Assembly: GCA_936936565.1 (NCBI GenBank)
Contig: CAKZIX010000123.1
Span: forward strand, 13,798-77,797
Direction: 5' to 3'
From: an uncultured Nocardiaceae bacterium
GTDB lineage: Bacteria > Actinomycetota > Actinomycetes > Mycobacteriales > Mycobacteriaceae
Length of the DNA: 64,000 nucleotides
Part shown: positions 1 to 7,361 of the stretch, in pieces
Position numbering within the stretch: the first letter of the stretch is position 1
Layout of the letters: each line of letters starts with the position of its first letter
Made by a program: the position numbers and the translations under genes
Notes under the pieces: model-generated
Database searches by the model: none
The model's input: only the letters and a program-made list of their open reading frames with translations
Told to the model about the DNA's origin: nothing

Positions 1-473
1 AGCGTGTACTTGACGGCCACCGAGCTGACGTAGGCGACGAATCCAGTCAGCCCGCCCCAGTGGAAGATCACCCAGGGCGGGCTGCCCTTCTTCTGGTCGT
101 GGCTCTCGTCGGTGGGTACGCAGCACGCGAACAACTGCTCGACGGTCTTGACCACCTTGTCGTCCTGCTTTTCGCTTGCATCCAAGAACATTTCAAGTGT
201 CAGCTTGCTGGGATCGGCGCCCTTGAACTCCGGAACCCCGGCCTTCTTGCTGCCCTTCTGCGCCTCTCGATTCCATTTCGCGGACTTGCTGACCGACAGC
301 TCTTTCGGGTTGAACTGAAACTCGATCTGCCCGCGGCGGGCACCGGGCTGCAGCGAGCCCTTGTCCACCGGCGGGTCCCGCAGTTCCAGGAACGCATGCA
401 TCAGCTTCGGGCGGCCCCCGGCTTGCGCGGCGCTGCCCGCCTTGGTGGCGGAGAAGGCAATCGGCGCGGGCAT
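1..473 (-). CDS. CIS_tube/LysM-type baseplate hub protein of a contractile injection system, partial
   Basis: Only the first 157 residues are visible; the gene runs off the left edge. The start is ATG at 471-473, one base after the stop of the preceding tube-like gene. Visible sequence (MPAPIAFSATKAG..., GQIEFQFNPKELSVSKSAKW, then LTLEMFLDASE and PPWVIFHWGGLTGFVAYV) matches the N-terminal CIS_tube domain found in Pvc7/Afp7-like hub proteins, which normally end in a LysM motif. In the family these proteins join the inner tube to the spike and baseplate. The LysM part cannot be checked because it lies outside the window. Its place right after a second tube gene is the usual eCIS order. Confidence 0.82.
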   Translation of the reverse strand, partial: MPAPIAFSATKAGSAAQAGGRPKLMHAFLELRDPPVDKGSLQPGARRGQIEFQFNPKELSVSKSAKWNREAQKGSKKAGVPEFKGADPSKLTLEMFLDASEKQDDKVVKTVEQLFACCVPTDESHDQKKGSPPWVIFHWGGLTGFVAYVSSVAVKYT

Positions 474-474
474 G

Positions 475-912
475 TCAGGCCTTCCCCGGTTCGACGAACC
501 CGTGATGGGCGATCTCGATGGTTTCCATTGCGACCTTGGGCGATTCGGCATTGAGCGACGGCCCGGTCCAGCGCACCGGCAGCACACCGAGCAGACCCCA
601 CTGCGCGATCACGGTGCCGTCGGCCGTCATCGCCTTGATCTGGCCGGTCTTGCCCTTCACTCCGGTGGCGACACTGGCGAACCACGCCGCCACCTTCGCG
701 GTGTCCGCCGTCACCGGGCGCCCCAACTTGATCGTCGAGAACTTGATGCGGGTCGGCAGCTGCCAGACGTAGCCGTTGTTGCCGCCCTCTTCGCGCTGTT
801 CCATCACCACTTCGCAGCCGAGCCCGTCGCAACTGTTGAACGCGCCGAGGCTCATGTTGTCGATCGTGACGACGAAGCACACGCTGACCGCGGGGTCCAG
901 ATCCGTTGCCAT
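475..912 (-). CDS. second phage-tail-tube-like protein (tube initiator)
   Basis: The product is 145 residues, the normal size of gp19-like tube proteins. It opens with MATDLDPAVSVCFVVTIDN, followed by LGAFNSCDGLGCEVVMEQ, and ends with the beta-rich SPKVAMETIEIAHHGF. That pattern is the same fold as the major tube protein at 4168-4611, although the two are only distantly alike. eCIS clusters usually carry two or three tube paralogues, and the copy next to the CIS_tube gene (Pvc5/Afp5 position) is thought to form the first ring on the baseplate. The ATG at 910-912 is chosen because it fits the family length; longer in-frame starts would enter the upstream gene. Confidence 0.85.
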   Translation of the reverse strand: MATDLDPAVSVCFVVTIDNMSLGAFNSCDGLGCEVVMEQREEGGNNGYVWQLPTRIKFSTIKLGRPVTADTAKVAAWFASVATGVKGKTGQIKAMTADGTVIAQWGLLGVLPVRWTGPSLNAESPKVAMETIEIAHHGFVEPGKA

Positions 913-925
913 GACAGGGTTCTCC

Positions 926-3565
926 TCAGTGTGCGAGGTCGAGGCCGTACCCGGCTCGCTCTCGGTCCAGCCGCATTTCCGCCTTGAGTTTGCGAACGAT
1001 GGGTTCGTAGAGCTTGCGCACCAGCGCGTCGATCTCGGTCGGCGAGTTCGGCGTGCTCGTCGTTGCGGGCGTTGCTGTTTCGACGGATGCCGTGGCGGGT
1101 GTCGCGACCGCAGTCGTCGTGACGGGCGGCGCTGGTTCCGCTTCGGTGCCCTGCTCCGGTGGCGCGGTCGTTGGGACACCGCCCGATTCGGCAGCGGTCG
1201 CCTGCTCGCGCTGCACCGAGGCGGTGAGCCGTCGGATCGCAAGCAGTTCCGACGACGGCCCCGACAAGCGCGGTGCGCGATCGCCGCCGGCGCCGGGCGA
1301 CGCCGCGCTGCGTCGCAGCGACGGCGCGGCGGTCGAATTCCACTGCCCGGCACACGCATCCGCGTGCCCGAGGGTAGGGACCACGACATCGGTAGCCGAT
1401 GCCGGCACGAGGACGCCACCGTCATCCGGAACGCCCGGACCGGATTGCGCGCTGGACGGATCTCGCTGCAGTATTGCGAGCGGAGTCGACGACCGATCAT
1501 CCAGCGGCGCAAATTGCCATGCTACGGCGCGTTGTACGGTCGTACTACTCGGGAACCCAAATGTGGCAGCCGTGCCGCCCGGCCCGAATCCACTCGGCGG
1601 CGGCGAATACGTTGCTGCCCCGTCGATTTCGTTGGCGCCGGGGACGTCTGTCCCATCGAGCGCGCGCTGAATTCCACGATGCCCCAGTGCGCGCACACCG
1701 CCCGCTGACGGCGCGAACCCACCCGACAACAAATTAGTCTCCGCCCCAACGGAATTCCCGGTGGGTGGGATGTCGCTCGCGGCGAGTGCGCGCTGGATGC
1801 TGCGGTCTCCCAGCGGTGCAGTCGTCGGTTGTACAGCTGTATGTGGGCCGGCGGACGCCGCACCGGCGCGCGGAACGTCGGACGGCAACGTATCGTGCCG
1901 CGGCCCGGCGGACGCCGCATCGGCGCGCGCACCGTCGGACGGCAACGCATCGTGCCGCGGCCCGGCGGACGATGCATCAGCGCGCGCACCGGCGGAGGAC
2001 AGCGCATCGTGCAACGGCCGGGCGGGCGGCGGCGCATATTGCCGCGGCCGGGCAGAGACCAGCGCATCGAGGCGCGGCTCGAATTGGGCCACGTACTGCA
2101 CAGATTCGACCAACCGTGACAGTCCGACGGCCGCGCTCGATGCGCCCGCAGGTGCGCCGTCGGGCGTTCGCTCGACGTTTCCCCCAACACCGAGGGCCCG
2201 CGGGATCCCCCGATCCCCAACCGTGCGCTGCACCGTGCGGAGGCCTTCGGGTGCGGCCGTCCCGTACGCCGGTTGATGTCCGGCCGACGCCTCCGACGGC
2301 CCGGGATACACAGTCAGCGTTGTCGTTTCGTCGGCGCCGACCGTGGGAACGATCGTGCGCTCGCTTGGCGAGCCGTGCGGATCGGTTTCCGAACAGTCGT
2401 CGCAATCGGGGCCGTGCGTCGCATCGTGCGAGCGTTGCAGTGCCGCCGAAACCTCGGACGCAGATTCGCGCGCACGTTGCAGCGTTGCCGACGCGAGAGT
2501 GGCCTCGCGCGCGTGTTGCAGCGCCGGCGAAGCCTCAGACGCAGCCTCCCGCGTGTGTGACAGCGCCGGCCAAGTCCCGGATGCGGTGCCGAGCGTGCGT
2601 TGCAGCGCTTGCGACGCCTCGGACGCGTCACCGCCGGACGTTGACCCGTCGGTCACCGTCGTGGCATCGGGTGCGGCAGGCCGCGACGGAACAGGCGCCG
2701 ACTCCGTGCTCGTCGGCGCACCCGGTCGCGCGCCGCCGGTCCCCGCATCCGGCCCCGACAGGAGGCGCCACGGTTCTGCGGCTCGTTGGATGGCCTCGCC
2801 CGGCCCGTCGATCGGGGCCCCGAGACCGAGCCGCCGCGGCCGCGCGTTCGCCGTGCGCTGCAACGACTTTGCATCTGGAGAAGACGGTGTCCCGGAACTG
2901 TCCGGACTCGTCGCGGTCGCGATCTCGGCGCCGAGCGTGGTGCGCTGTACTGCCGCGTGCTCGTCGGGTTCCGCACCAAGAGTTCGTCGCTCTGCGGGCG
3001 TCTCACCTGCATCCGCACCCGGTGCCGCCGCCTCGCCACCGCCGTCCGACGCGTCGCCGCTCATCGGCGAATTGGACTCGGCCGCAATTGTTTCCGCCCC
3101 AGCGCCCGGCGCTACGGCAAGTTCGTTGCGATCCATTGGTGTGGAGACAGTTTCGATCGATGTCCCGGCGACCGCATCGAGCCGGCGCGCCGGCAGCTCG
3201 ACGGCGTGCGCGGCGCTGGTGAACGTGGGCGCGACCGCGCGCGCCACGACGGGGTGCGCGGGCCGGGACGGCTCCGGCAGCTCGGCGTGGACGCGTTGTG
3301 CCACAGCAGGTTCGGGGTGTGAGAGCCCGTACGCGATGCCGGTCGGCGCAGCCGCGCTGACGACGTGGCCGGGGGCGGACAGAAAGGACGGGTCCGTGTG
3401 GGTCACCAGGTGCGCCGGGAATCGCGCGGGACGGCTGACCAGCTCGGGCACGCCGAGCGCCCGTTGCAGCGGCGGGAGCGCCGGCCACTGGGCCGCGCGT
3501 GCGGCTCCCGGCGACACGACTGCGGGGGCGCTGCGGCGGCCGAATAGCTTGTTCCACAGTCCCAT
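926..3565 (-). CDS. long low-complexity eCIS-associated protein with repeated hydrophobic-Gln-Arg motifs
   Basis: 879 residues, starting at ATG 3563-3565 behind a clear GGAGG. Two short blocks look structured: the N-terminus (MGLWNKLFGRR, then WPALPPLQRALGVPEL and THTDPSFLSAPGH) and the C-terminus (IDALVRKLYEPIVRKLKAEM, RLDRERAGYGLDLAH). As I recall, related blocks occur in actinobacterial eCIS loci. Between them lie about 750 residues of Ala/Pro/Ser/Thr-rich, probably disordered sequence with roughly 15 copies of a short motif (L/I/V)QR(A/T) and segments repeated in tandem, such as GPRHDALPSDGARADA. No enzyme domain is visible. A structural, scaffold or tether role is inferred from its place between the DUF6760 and tube genes; the biochemical function is unknown. 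Confidence 0.7.
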   Translation of the reverse strand: MGLWNKLFGRRSAPAVVSPGAARAAQWPALPPLQRALGVPELVSRPARFPAHLVTHTDPSFLSAPGHVVSAAAPTGIAYGLSHPEPAVAQRVHAELPEPSRPAHPVVARAVAPTFTSAAHAVELPARRLDAVAGTSIETVSTPMDRNELAVAPGAGAETIAAESNSPMSGDASDGGGEAAAPGADAGETPAERRTLGAEPDEHAAVQRTTLGAEIATATSPDSSGTPSSPDAKSLQRTANARPRRLGLGAPIDGPGEAIQRAAEPWRLLSGPDAGTGGARPGAPTSTESAPVPSRPAAPDATTVTDGSTSGGDASEASQALQRTLGTASGTWPALSHTREAASEASPALQHAREATLASATLQRARESASEVSAALQRSHDATHGPDCDDCSETDPHGSPSERTIVPTVGADETTTLTVYPGPSEASAGHQPAYGTAAPEGLRTVQRTVGDRGIPRALGVGGNVERTPDGAPAGASSAAVGLSRLVESVQYVAQFEPRLDALVSARPRQYAPPPARPLHDALSSAGARADASSAGPRHDALPSDGARADAASAGPRHDTLPSDVPRAGAASAGPHTAVQPTTAPLGDRSIQRALAASDIPPTGNSVGAETNLLSGGFAPSAGGVRALGHRGIQRALDGTDVPGANEIDGAATYSPPPSGFGPGGTAATFGFPSSTTVQRAVAWQFAPLDDRSSTPLAILQRDPSSAQSGPGVPDDGGVLVPASATDVVVPTLGHADACAGQWNSTAAPSLRRSAASPGAGGDRAPRLSGPSSELLAIRRLTASVQREQATAAESGGVPTTAPPEQGTEAEPAPPVTTTAVATPATASVETATPATTSTPNSPTEIDALVRKLYEPIVRKLKAEMRLDRERAGYGLDLAH

Positions 3566-3571
3566 TGCGAT

Positions 3572-3730
3572 TCACCTCCCCGGACGACGGGTGTTGATGC
3601 GATCGATTTCGGTGACGAAGCGGACCCGGTCGCCATGCTCGAGGTCGAGCAGATCGTCGAGGCCCCAGTGGAAGTGGTAGGCGACGTACGAGACTTCCTC
3701 GAGCAACCGGTCGGCCCCGTACGTCGCTAT
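3572..3730 (-). CDS. DUF6760-like small eCIS protein (possible AUA start)
   Basis: About 52 residues containing the conserved run LLEEVSYVAYHFHWGLDDLL followed by DLEHGDRVRFVTEIDRIN, typical of a small protein found between tube and baseplate genes in eCIS and tail clusters. The start is uncertain. As I recall them, family members begin near the sequence ATYG, but here that position is an ATA codon (3728-3730) overlapping the TAG stop of the preceding gene, and no ATG or GTG lies near it. The nearest in-frame ATGs (3778, 3787) would add a basic 16-19 residue extension inside the upstream gene. Its role is unknown; an assembly-chaperone role is only a guess. Confidence 0.7.
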   Translation of the reverse strand: MATYGADRLLEEVSYVAYHFHWGLDDLLDLEHGDRVRFVTEIDRINTRRPGR

Positions 3731-4167
3731 TCCCCCAGGCGGCTGCCGGCGAGGTCGACGGTGAAGTCGTGGTTGCATTGCGGGCACGTGACTGCCGCTC
3801 GGTTGTGACCTTCGGCGTTGATGCGCTTGTAAAGGTCTTGCAGGAACGCAAGATCCGAGGCGAACATGTCTTCGACGAGGCCCGCATGCACGTCGGTGAT
3901 CGTGCCGATCTGGGTGACCACCCGGGCCAGCAACACCACCGACAGGTACGCGGGATTTTCCCGCACTCGGTCGTCACGCAGCGGAACCAGCTCGTCGCGG
4001 GCGGTGGCCAAACGCATCACGCCGCTGCGGTGCACGGTGCCGGAGTCGTCGACGTAGCCGCGGGGCAGCACGAACGGAAACTCGGTTCGCATGGCTCCGG
4101 GTGCGGGGTCGAAGGTGGCTGTTTCGCCCGAAGTAGCCAGCGACACAGCGGAGTTGACGCGTCGCAT
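3727..4167 (-). CDS. eCIS/T4-type baseplate-assembly protein with a C-terminal CxxC
   Basis: 146 residues starting at ATG 4165-4167, directly against the TAA stop of the tube gene. It has FPFVLPRGYVDDSGTVHRSG near residue 30, a helical middle (NPAYLSVVLLARVVTQIG) and a C-terminal CPQCNHDFTVDLAG with a single CxxC pair. Proteins with this layout are found next to the tube gene in eCIS and Myoviridae-like tails and resemble small baseplate hub or assembly proteins. With only one CxxC, zinc binding would need a dimer or a partner; I cannot tell. It overlaps the DUF6760-like gene, so the two are probably translationally coupled. Confidence 0.65.
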   Translation of the reverse strand: MRRVNSAVSLATSGETATFDPAPGAMRTEFPFVLPRGYVDDSGTVHRSGVMRLATARDELVPLRDDRVRENPAYLSVVLLARVVTQIGTITDVHAGLVEDMFASDLAFLQDLYKRINAEGHNRAAVTCPQCNHDFTVDLAGSRLGE

Positions 4168-4611
4168 TTACTCGACTTCCAAGTTCTCGTAGGTGACGAC
4201 GAGCTTCTCGGTGAGCACACTCGTGTCGCCGGCTTTCAGCGAGCCGATTTCCAGCGACTTCGGCCACGCGTTGGTGAGCTTGTAGCGCTTCATCGCCTGA
4301 CCCTCGTAGTCGTAGACGATGATTGCGCCGCCCTTGCGGGCGGCTCCCATCTTGCCGAAACGCGAATCCTTGACCCACTTTTCGAAGCTGTTGTCGCCGG
4401 TGAGCCCGCGCGTGAGCGTGACCTCGCCGGCCTTGAACCGGCCCGGCAGCTTCTTGATGACGTACTTGCCGTCGGCGGTGTTCTGCTTGAGCTCGATGAC
4501 GTCCTGCTCCAGCTTGAGCCCACTGACTTCCGAAATCTGTTTGATGACAACACCGTCGATTTCCAGGCCGAAGGAGTGGCCGACCGAGGTGTCGAGGTCT
4601 GGCAGAGCCAT
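4168..4611 (-). CDS. major inner tube protein of the contractile injection system
   Basis: 147 residues, matching the T4 gp19-like/Pvc1 tail tube family in length and pattern. It begins MALPDLDTSVGHSFGLEIDG, continues VVIKQISEVSGLKLEQDVIE and VTLTRGLTGDNSFEKWVKD, and ends SVLTEKLVVTYENLEVE. Rings of such proteins stack to form the rigid tube that is driven out when the sheath contracts. The gene follows the sheath gene by 14 bases (ATG at 4609-4611), the canonical sheath-tube order, and is followed at once by the CxxC protein. Confidence 0.93.
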   Translation of the reverse strand: MALPDLDTSVGHSFGLEIDGVVIKQISEVSGLKLEQDVIELKQNTADGKYVIKKLPGRFKAGEVTLTRGLTGDNSFEKWVKDSRFGKMGAARKGGAIIVYDYEGQAMKRYKLTNAWPKSLEIGSLKAGDTSVLTEKLVVTYENLEVE

Positions 4612-4625
4612 GGTGTCCTACTTTC

Positions 4626-6176
4626 CTATTCGTTGACGAGGCTGGTGCCGCCGGACATCTGGGCCAGCCGGAACACCACGAACTCCGCGGGTTTTACTGG
4701 GGCGATACCGATTTCGCAGACCACCTGGCCGGCGTCGATCTGCTCGGCGGGGTTGGTCTCGCGATCGCACTTGACGTAGAACGCCTCGTCGGGAGTGAGC
4801 CCGAACAGGGCGCCCTTGCGCCACTCGTTGACGAGGAACGCGCTGATCGTGCGGCGGATCCGCGCCCACAGCGCGTCGTCGTTGGGTTCGAAAACCACCC
4901 ACTGGGTGCCGCCGAGGATCGACTCCTCCAAGTAGTTGAACAGCCGTCGCACGTTCAGGTAGCGCCAGGCCGGGTCGCTGGACAGCGTGCGTGCACCCCA
5001 CACCCGGACGCCACGTCCTGGGAACGCCCGAATGCAGTTCACGCCAATGGGGTTCAGCAGATCGTGCTCCGGCTTGGTGAGTTGCACCTCGAGTGCGAGG
5101 GCGCCGCGCACCACCTCGTTCGCAGGAGCCTTGTGTACGCCGCGGTTCTCGTCGCTGCGCGCCCAGATACCGGCGACGTGTCCGCTCGGCGGCATGAACC
5201 GATTGGTGCCGGAGATCGGGTCGAACGCCTTCACCCAGGGGTAGTACAGCGCAGCGTACTTGGAGTCGAACCCCGCCTTCTCCATACGCCATTCCTTGAC
5301 CTGTTGCGGGCCGAGGCCGGGCGGCGAGTCCAGGATGGCGACCCGGTCGCCCATCAGCTCGCAATGCGAAATCATGGCGTCTTGCACGGCTTTCACGCCC
5401 TCGAGGTCGATGGCACCGCGTTCGTAGGCGCTCATGAGATCGGGAACCGCGACCATCGTCACCTCGTCGACCGCCTCGAGCCCGGAGAATCCGGTGCGCG
5501 CAGCCACGTCGCCGACGTAGTCGTCCACGTCCACCCGGTCCGGCGTCGGCTTGGCGGCGGGCGGCAGGGCCAACGTGACGCTGCCGTAGTCGGGCCGGAC
5601 AAGTGCGGCGCCGCCGGCGATTTCCTCCACCATGATGAGTTTCGACTGTTCGCGAACCGCCGCCACCACATTGTCTTTGCCGCGTTTGGTGGTGACCGGG
5701 CCGATCGTCTCCTCGACCTTGGTGCCGCGCTTGACGACGATCTTGAACTGGTCGTCGGTAGCGGTATCCCCTTCGGCCGCAGCCACTTCCACGGTGATCT
5801 CCGGGCGCAGATCGCCGGGCACGAGCGCTGCGATGCGGTAGGGACCGACGGTTGCCTGCTTGGTGCCCGCGGGAAGTTCTTTGTGTCCCTTACCGTTTCC
5901 GTTGCCATTGCCGTCGAGCCCGACCCGGATCACGTAGCAGGCGCCGCCACCGTTGTTGAAGTACGCGAATACGGAGTGCGCCAGGTAGGCGCCGTCGACG
6001 AATTCGCCGAAGTGCTGGGTGAATTGGCTCCAGTTGGTGACGAGCAACGGCTCGTTGAACGGCCCGCGTTGGGCGAATCCGACGAAGGCGGCGACCGCGG
6101 TGCCCACGCCTTCGATCGGGCGGGACCCGGCCTCCACCTCCTCGACGTACACGCCGGGCGATTGATAGGTGGGCAT
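4626..6176 (-). CDS. contractile sheath protein
   Basis: 516 residues. The N-terminus MPTYQSPGVYVEEVEAGSRP followed by VGTAVAAFVGFAQRGP is the standard start of phage and eCIS sheath proteins. The C-terminal domain carries NPIGVNCIRAFPGRGVRVWG, then YLNVRRLFNYLEESI, and ends PAEFVVFRLAQMSGG, the conserved sheath core that wraps the tube. The start is ATG 6174-6176 behind a strong GAGGAGG; a longer in-frame start is rejected because it lacks family sequence. There is one sheath gene in view; some eCIS carry two or three. On contraction the sheath pushes the tube and spike forward. Confidence 0.95.
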   Translation of the reverse strand: MPTYQSPGVYVEEVEAGSRPIEGVGTAVAAFVGFAQRGPFNEPLLVTNWSQFTQHFGEFVDGAYLAHSVFAYFNNGGGACYVIRVGLDGNGNGNGKGHKELPAGTKQATVGPYRIAALVPGDLRPEITVEVAAAEGDTATDDQFKIVVKRGTKVEETIGPVTTKRGKDNVVAAVREQSKLIMVEEIAGGAALVRPDYGSVTLALPPAAKPTPDRVDVDDYVGDVAARTGFSGLEAVDEVTMVAVPDLMSAYERGAIDLEGVKAVQDAMISHCELMGDRVAILDSPPGLGPQQVKEWRMEKAGFDSKYAALYYPWVKAFDPISGTNRFMPPSGHVAGIWARSDENRGVHKAPANEVVRGALALEVQLTKPEHDLLNPIGVNCIRAFPGRGVRVWGARTLSSDPAWRYLNVRRLFNYLEESILGGTQWVVFEPNDDALWARIRRTISAFLVNEWRKGALFGLTPDEAFYVKCDRETNPAEQIDAGQVVCEIGIAPVKPAEFVVFRLAQMSGGTSLVNE

Positions 6177-6578
6177 CACGCCTCCTCGAAGACGACATCT
6201 GGGTGCATGTCCAGAGTCGCCCCCGGGGAGCCGGTTCAGCAGTGCCCCGCGGCGCGCCGATCGGGAAGTGCGCCATGCACTTTCGGGCACCGGGCCGAAC
6301 GGCCGCCGGGCACGGTCTGCGCAACGGGTGTAGCCGGCTGCTTCCGGTGGTGGCTATGCGAGTCTCGCGAAATGGGTGCCACTTCGTCGGATGGTAGTAG
6401 TCGTCGTCCACCATCACATCAGCCGCGACCTCGGGTCCCGCCCGTGAGTGGCGCTGTCGAGCACCACACGAGCTGTGAACTTCGATGGCGTGCGGCGTCG
6501 GTCGGTGCCGCCTCGAACACAACGTCAGCGGCGAACTGCGGTGCCGTACCCGCCCGGTCGTGGCGCCGAGGGATCGGG
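6177..6578. promoter_or_regulatory. intergenic region upstream of the sheath operon
   Basis: About 400 bases without a convincing gene on either strand. It must hold the promoter of the sheath-to-hub operon (reading left) and the 3' end region of fxsA. The only firm element is the GAGGAGG ribosome-binding site at about 6181-6187. I see no convincing -35/-10 pair and no clear terminator for fxsA. Confidence 0.4.
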
Positions 6579-7055
6579 TTACGGCTCGATCACCAGCGGC
6601 CCCTGCGGACGGGGACGCGGGGTGCGGTCGACCACCACGTCGCCGTCGATCACCACTCCACCCCCGAATTTCAGGTAGCCGGACTCCGCAGCCGCAACGA
6701 ACCGGCTGACTCGTCGAGCACCGAGGAGCAGTGCGAGCGGACGGATCACCATCCGCGTCGGCGGCAGCAACAGCAGCAGACCGACGACGGTGGTGACCAG
6801 ACCCGGCACCACCATCAGCACCGCACCGATGCCGACCAGCAGCCCGTCGGTGACCGCGACACCTGCGGACCGGTCACCGTCGGCGGCCTGCCGAAGCCCG
6901 CTCAGCACACGCCGACCCTGTGAGCGCACCAGCAACAATCCGAGAATCGAACCGGCAAGCACGGCAAAGAACGTCCAGAAGAAGCCGATCGCAGTGACCG
7001 CGAGCACGAAAGCCGCGATCTCGACGATCACGTAAACGACGAACAGCTTGCCCAT
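6579..7055 (-). CDS. fxsA: FxsA family membrane protein
   Basis: 158 residues from ATG 7053-7055 (MGKLFVVYVIVEIAAFVLAV). Predicted membrane segments lie at about residues 3-22 and 25-47 (TAIGFFWTFFAVLAGSILG), then near 78-103 (VTDGLLVGIGAVLMVVPGLV, VGLLLLLPP). A soluble tail rich in Gly, Arg and Pro follows. This is the FxsA (suppressor of F exclusion of T7) pattern, widespread in actinomycetes and of unclear molecular role. A longer in-frame start would add an arginine-rich leader unlike the family. It sits between the two halves of the eCIS locus and has no obvious link to it; it may be a resident gene split from its old neighbours. Confidence 0.85.
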   Translation of the reverse strand: MGKLFVVYVIVEIAAFVLAVTAIGFFWTFFAVLAGSILGLLLVRSQGRRVLSGLRQAADGDRSAGVAVTDGLLVGIGAVLMVVPGLVTTVVGLLLLLPPTRMVIRPLALLLGARRVSRFVAAAESGYLKFGGGVVIDGDVVVDRTPRPRPQGPLVIEP

Positions 7056-7248
7056 GACTCGTCCAACGAACGAGCGCGCGATTTTGCTCCCGACGACACG
7101 AAGCTCCCGCGTCGAGCGCGTCCTTGTTGTCGTCGATCGACGCTCCGGAGCCACAACAACTACGCGCTCGAGGATGTCGACCTCCCCGAGCGTGGGGCTC
7201 AACTGGTTGTCGAGCTGCGAGGACGGCGTGGCGCACGTTGCGGTCGAG

Positions 7249-7292
7249 CGAGGGTGGCCCCGTTCGATCCAACGCAGCGAGGGCCACCCTCG
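7249..7292. terminator. perfect 12-bp inverted repeat after the cargo gene
   Basis: CGAGGGTGGCCC (7249-7260) and GGGCCACCCTCG (7281-7292) pair perfectly around a 20-base loop. It lies downstream of the minus-strand cargo gene and has no T-run, as is usual for GC-rich actinobacterial terminators. It likely separates the regulator-to-cargo operon from fxsA. Confidence 0.7.
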
Positions 7293-7304
7293 CGCATCGG
7301 CTCC

Positions 7305-7361
7305 GTCAGTCGACATCGGGACCGTCAGTCGACACCTCGACAGTCAGTCGGCATCGGCGGC
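7305..7361. repeat. three tandem 19-bp direct repeats at the 3' end of the cargo gene
   Basis: GTCAGTCGACATCGGGACC starts at 7305. Similar copies start at 7324 and 7343, exactly 19 bases apart, and all share GTCAGTCG. The third copy contains the stop codon of the cargo gene. The role is unknown. Confidence 0.75.

Noticed and set aside
1829..2060. Tandem GC-rich repeats near 1.86-2.0 kb as a CRISPR or minisatellite
   Set aside because: They encode the repeated GPRHDALPSDGARADA-type segments of the 879-residue protein in frame, with no spacers.
1765..3680. Long plus-strand open frames opposite the QR-rich eCIS gene
   Set aside because: They are low-complexity mirrors. The minus frame has a ribosome-binding site, conserved end blocks and fits the operon.
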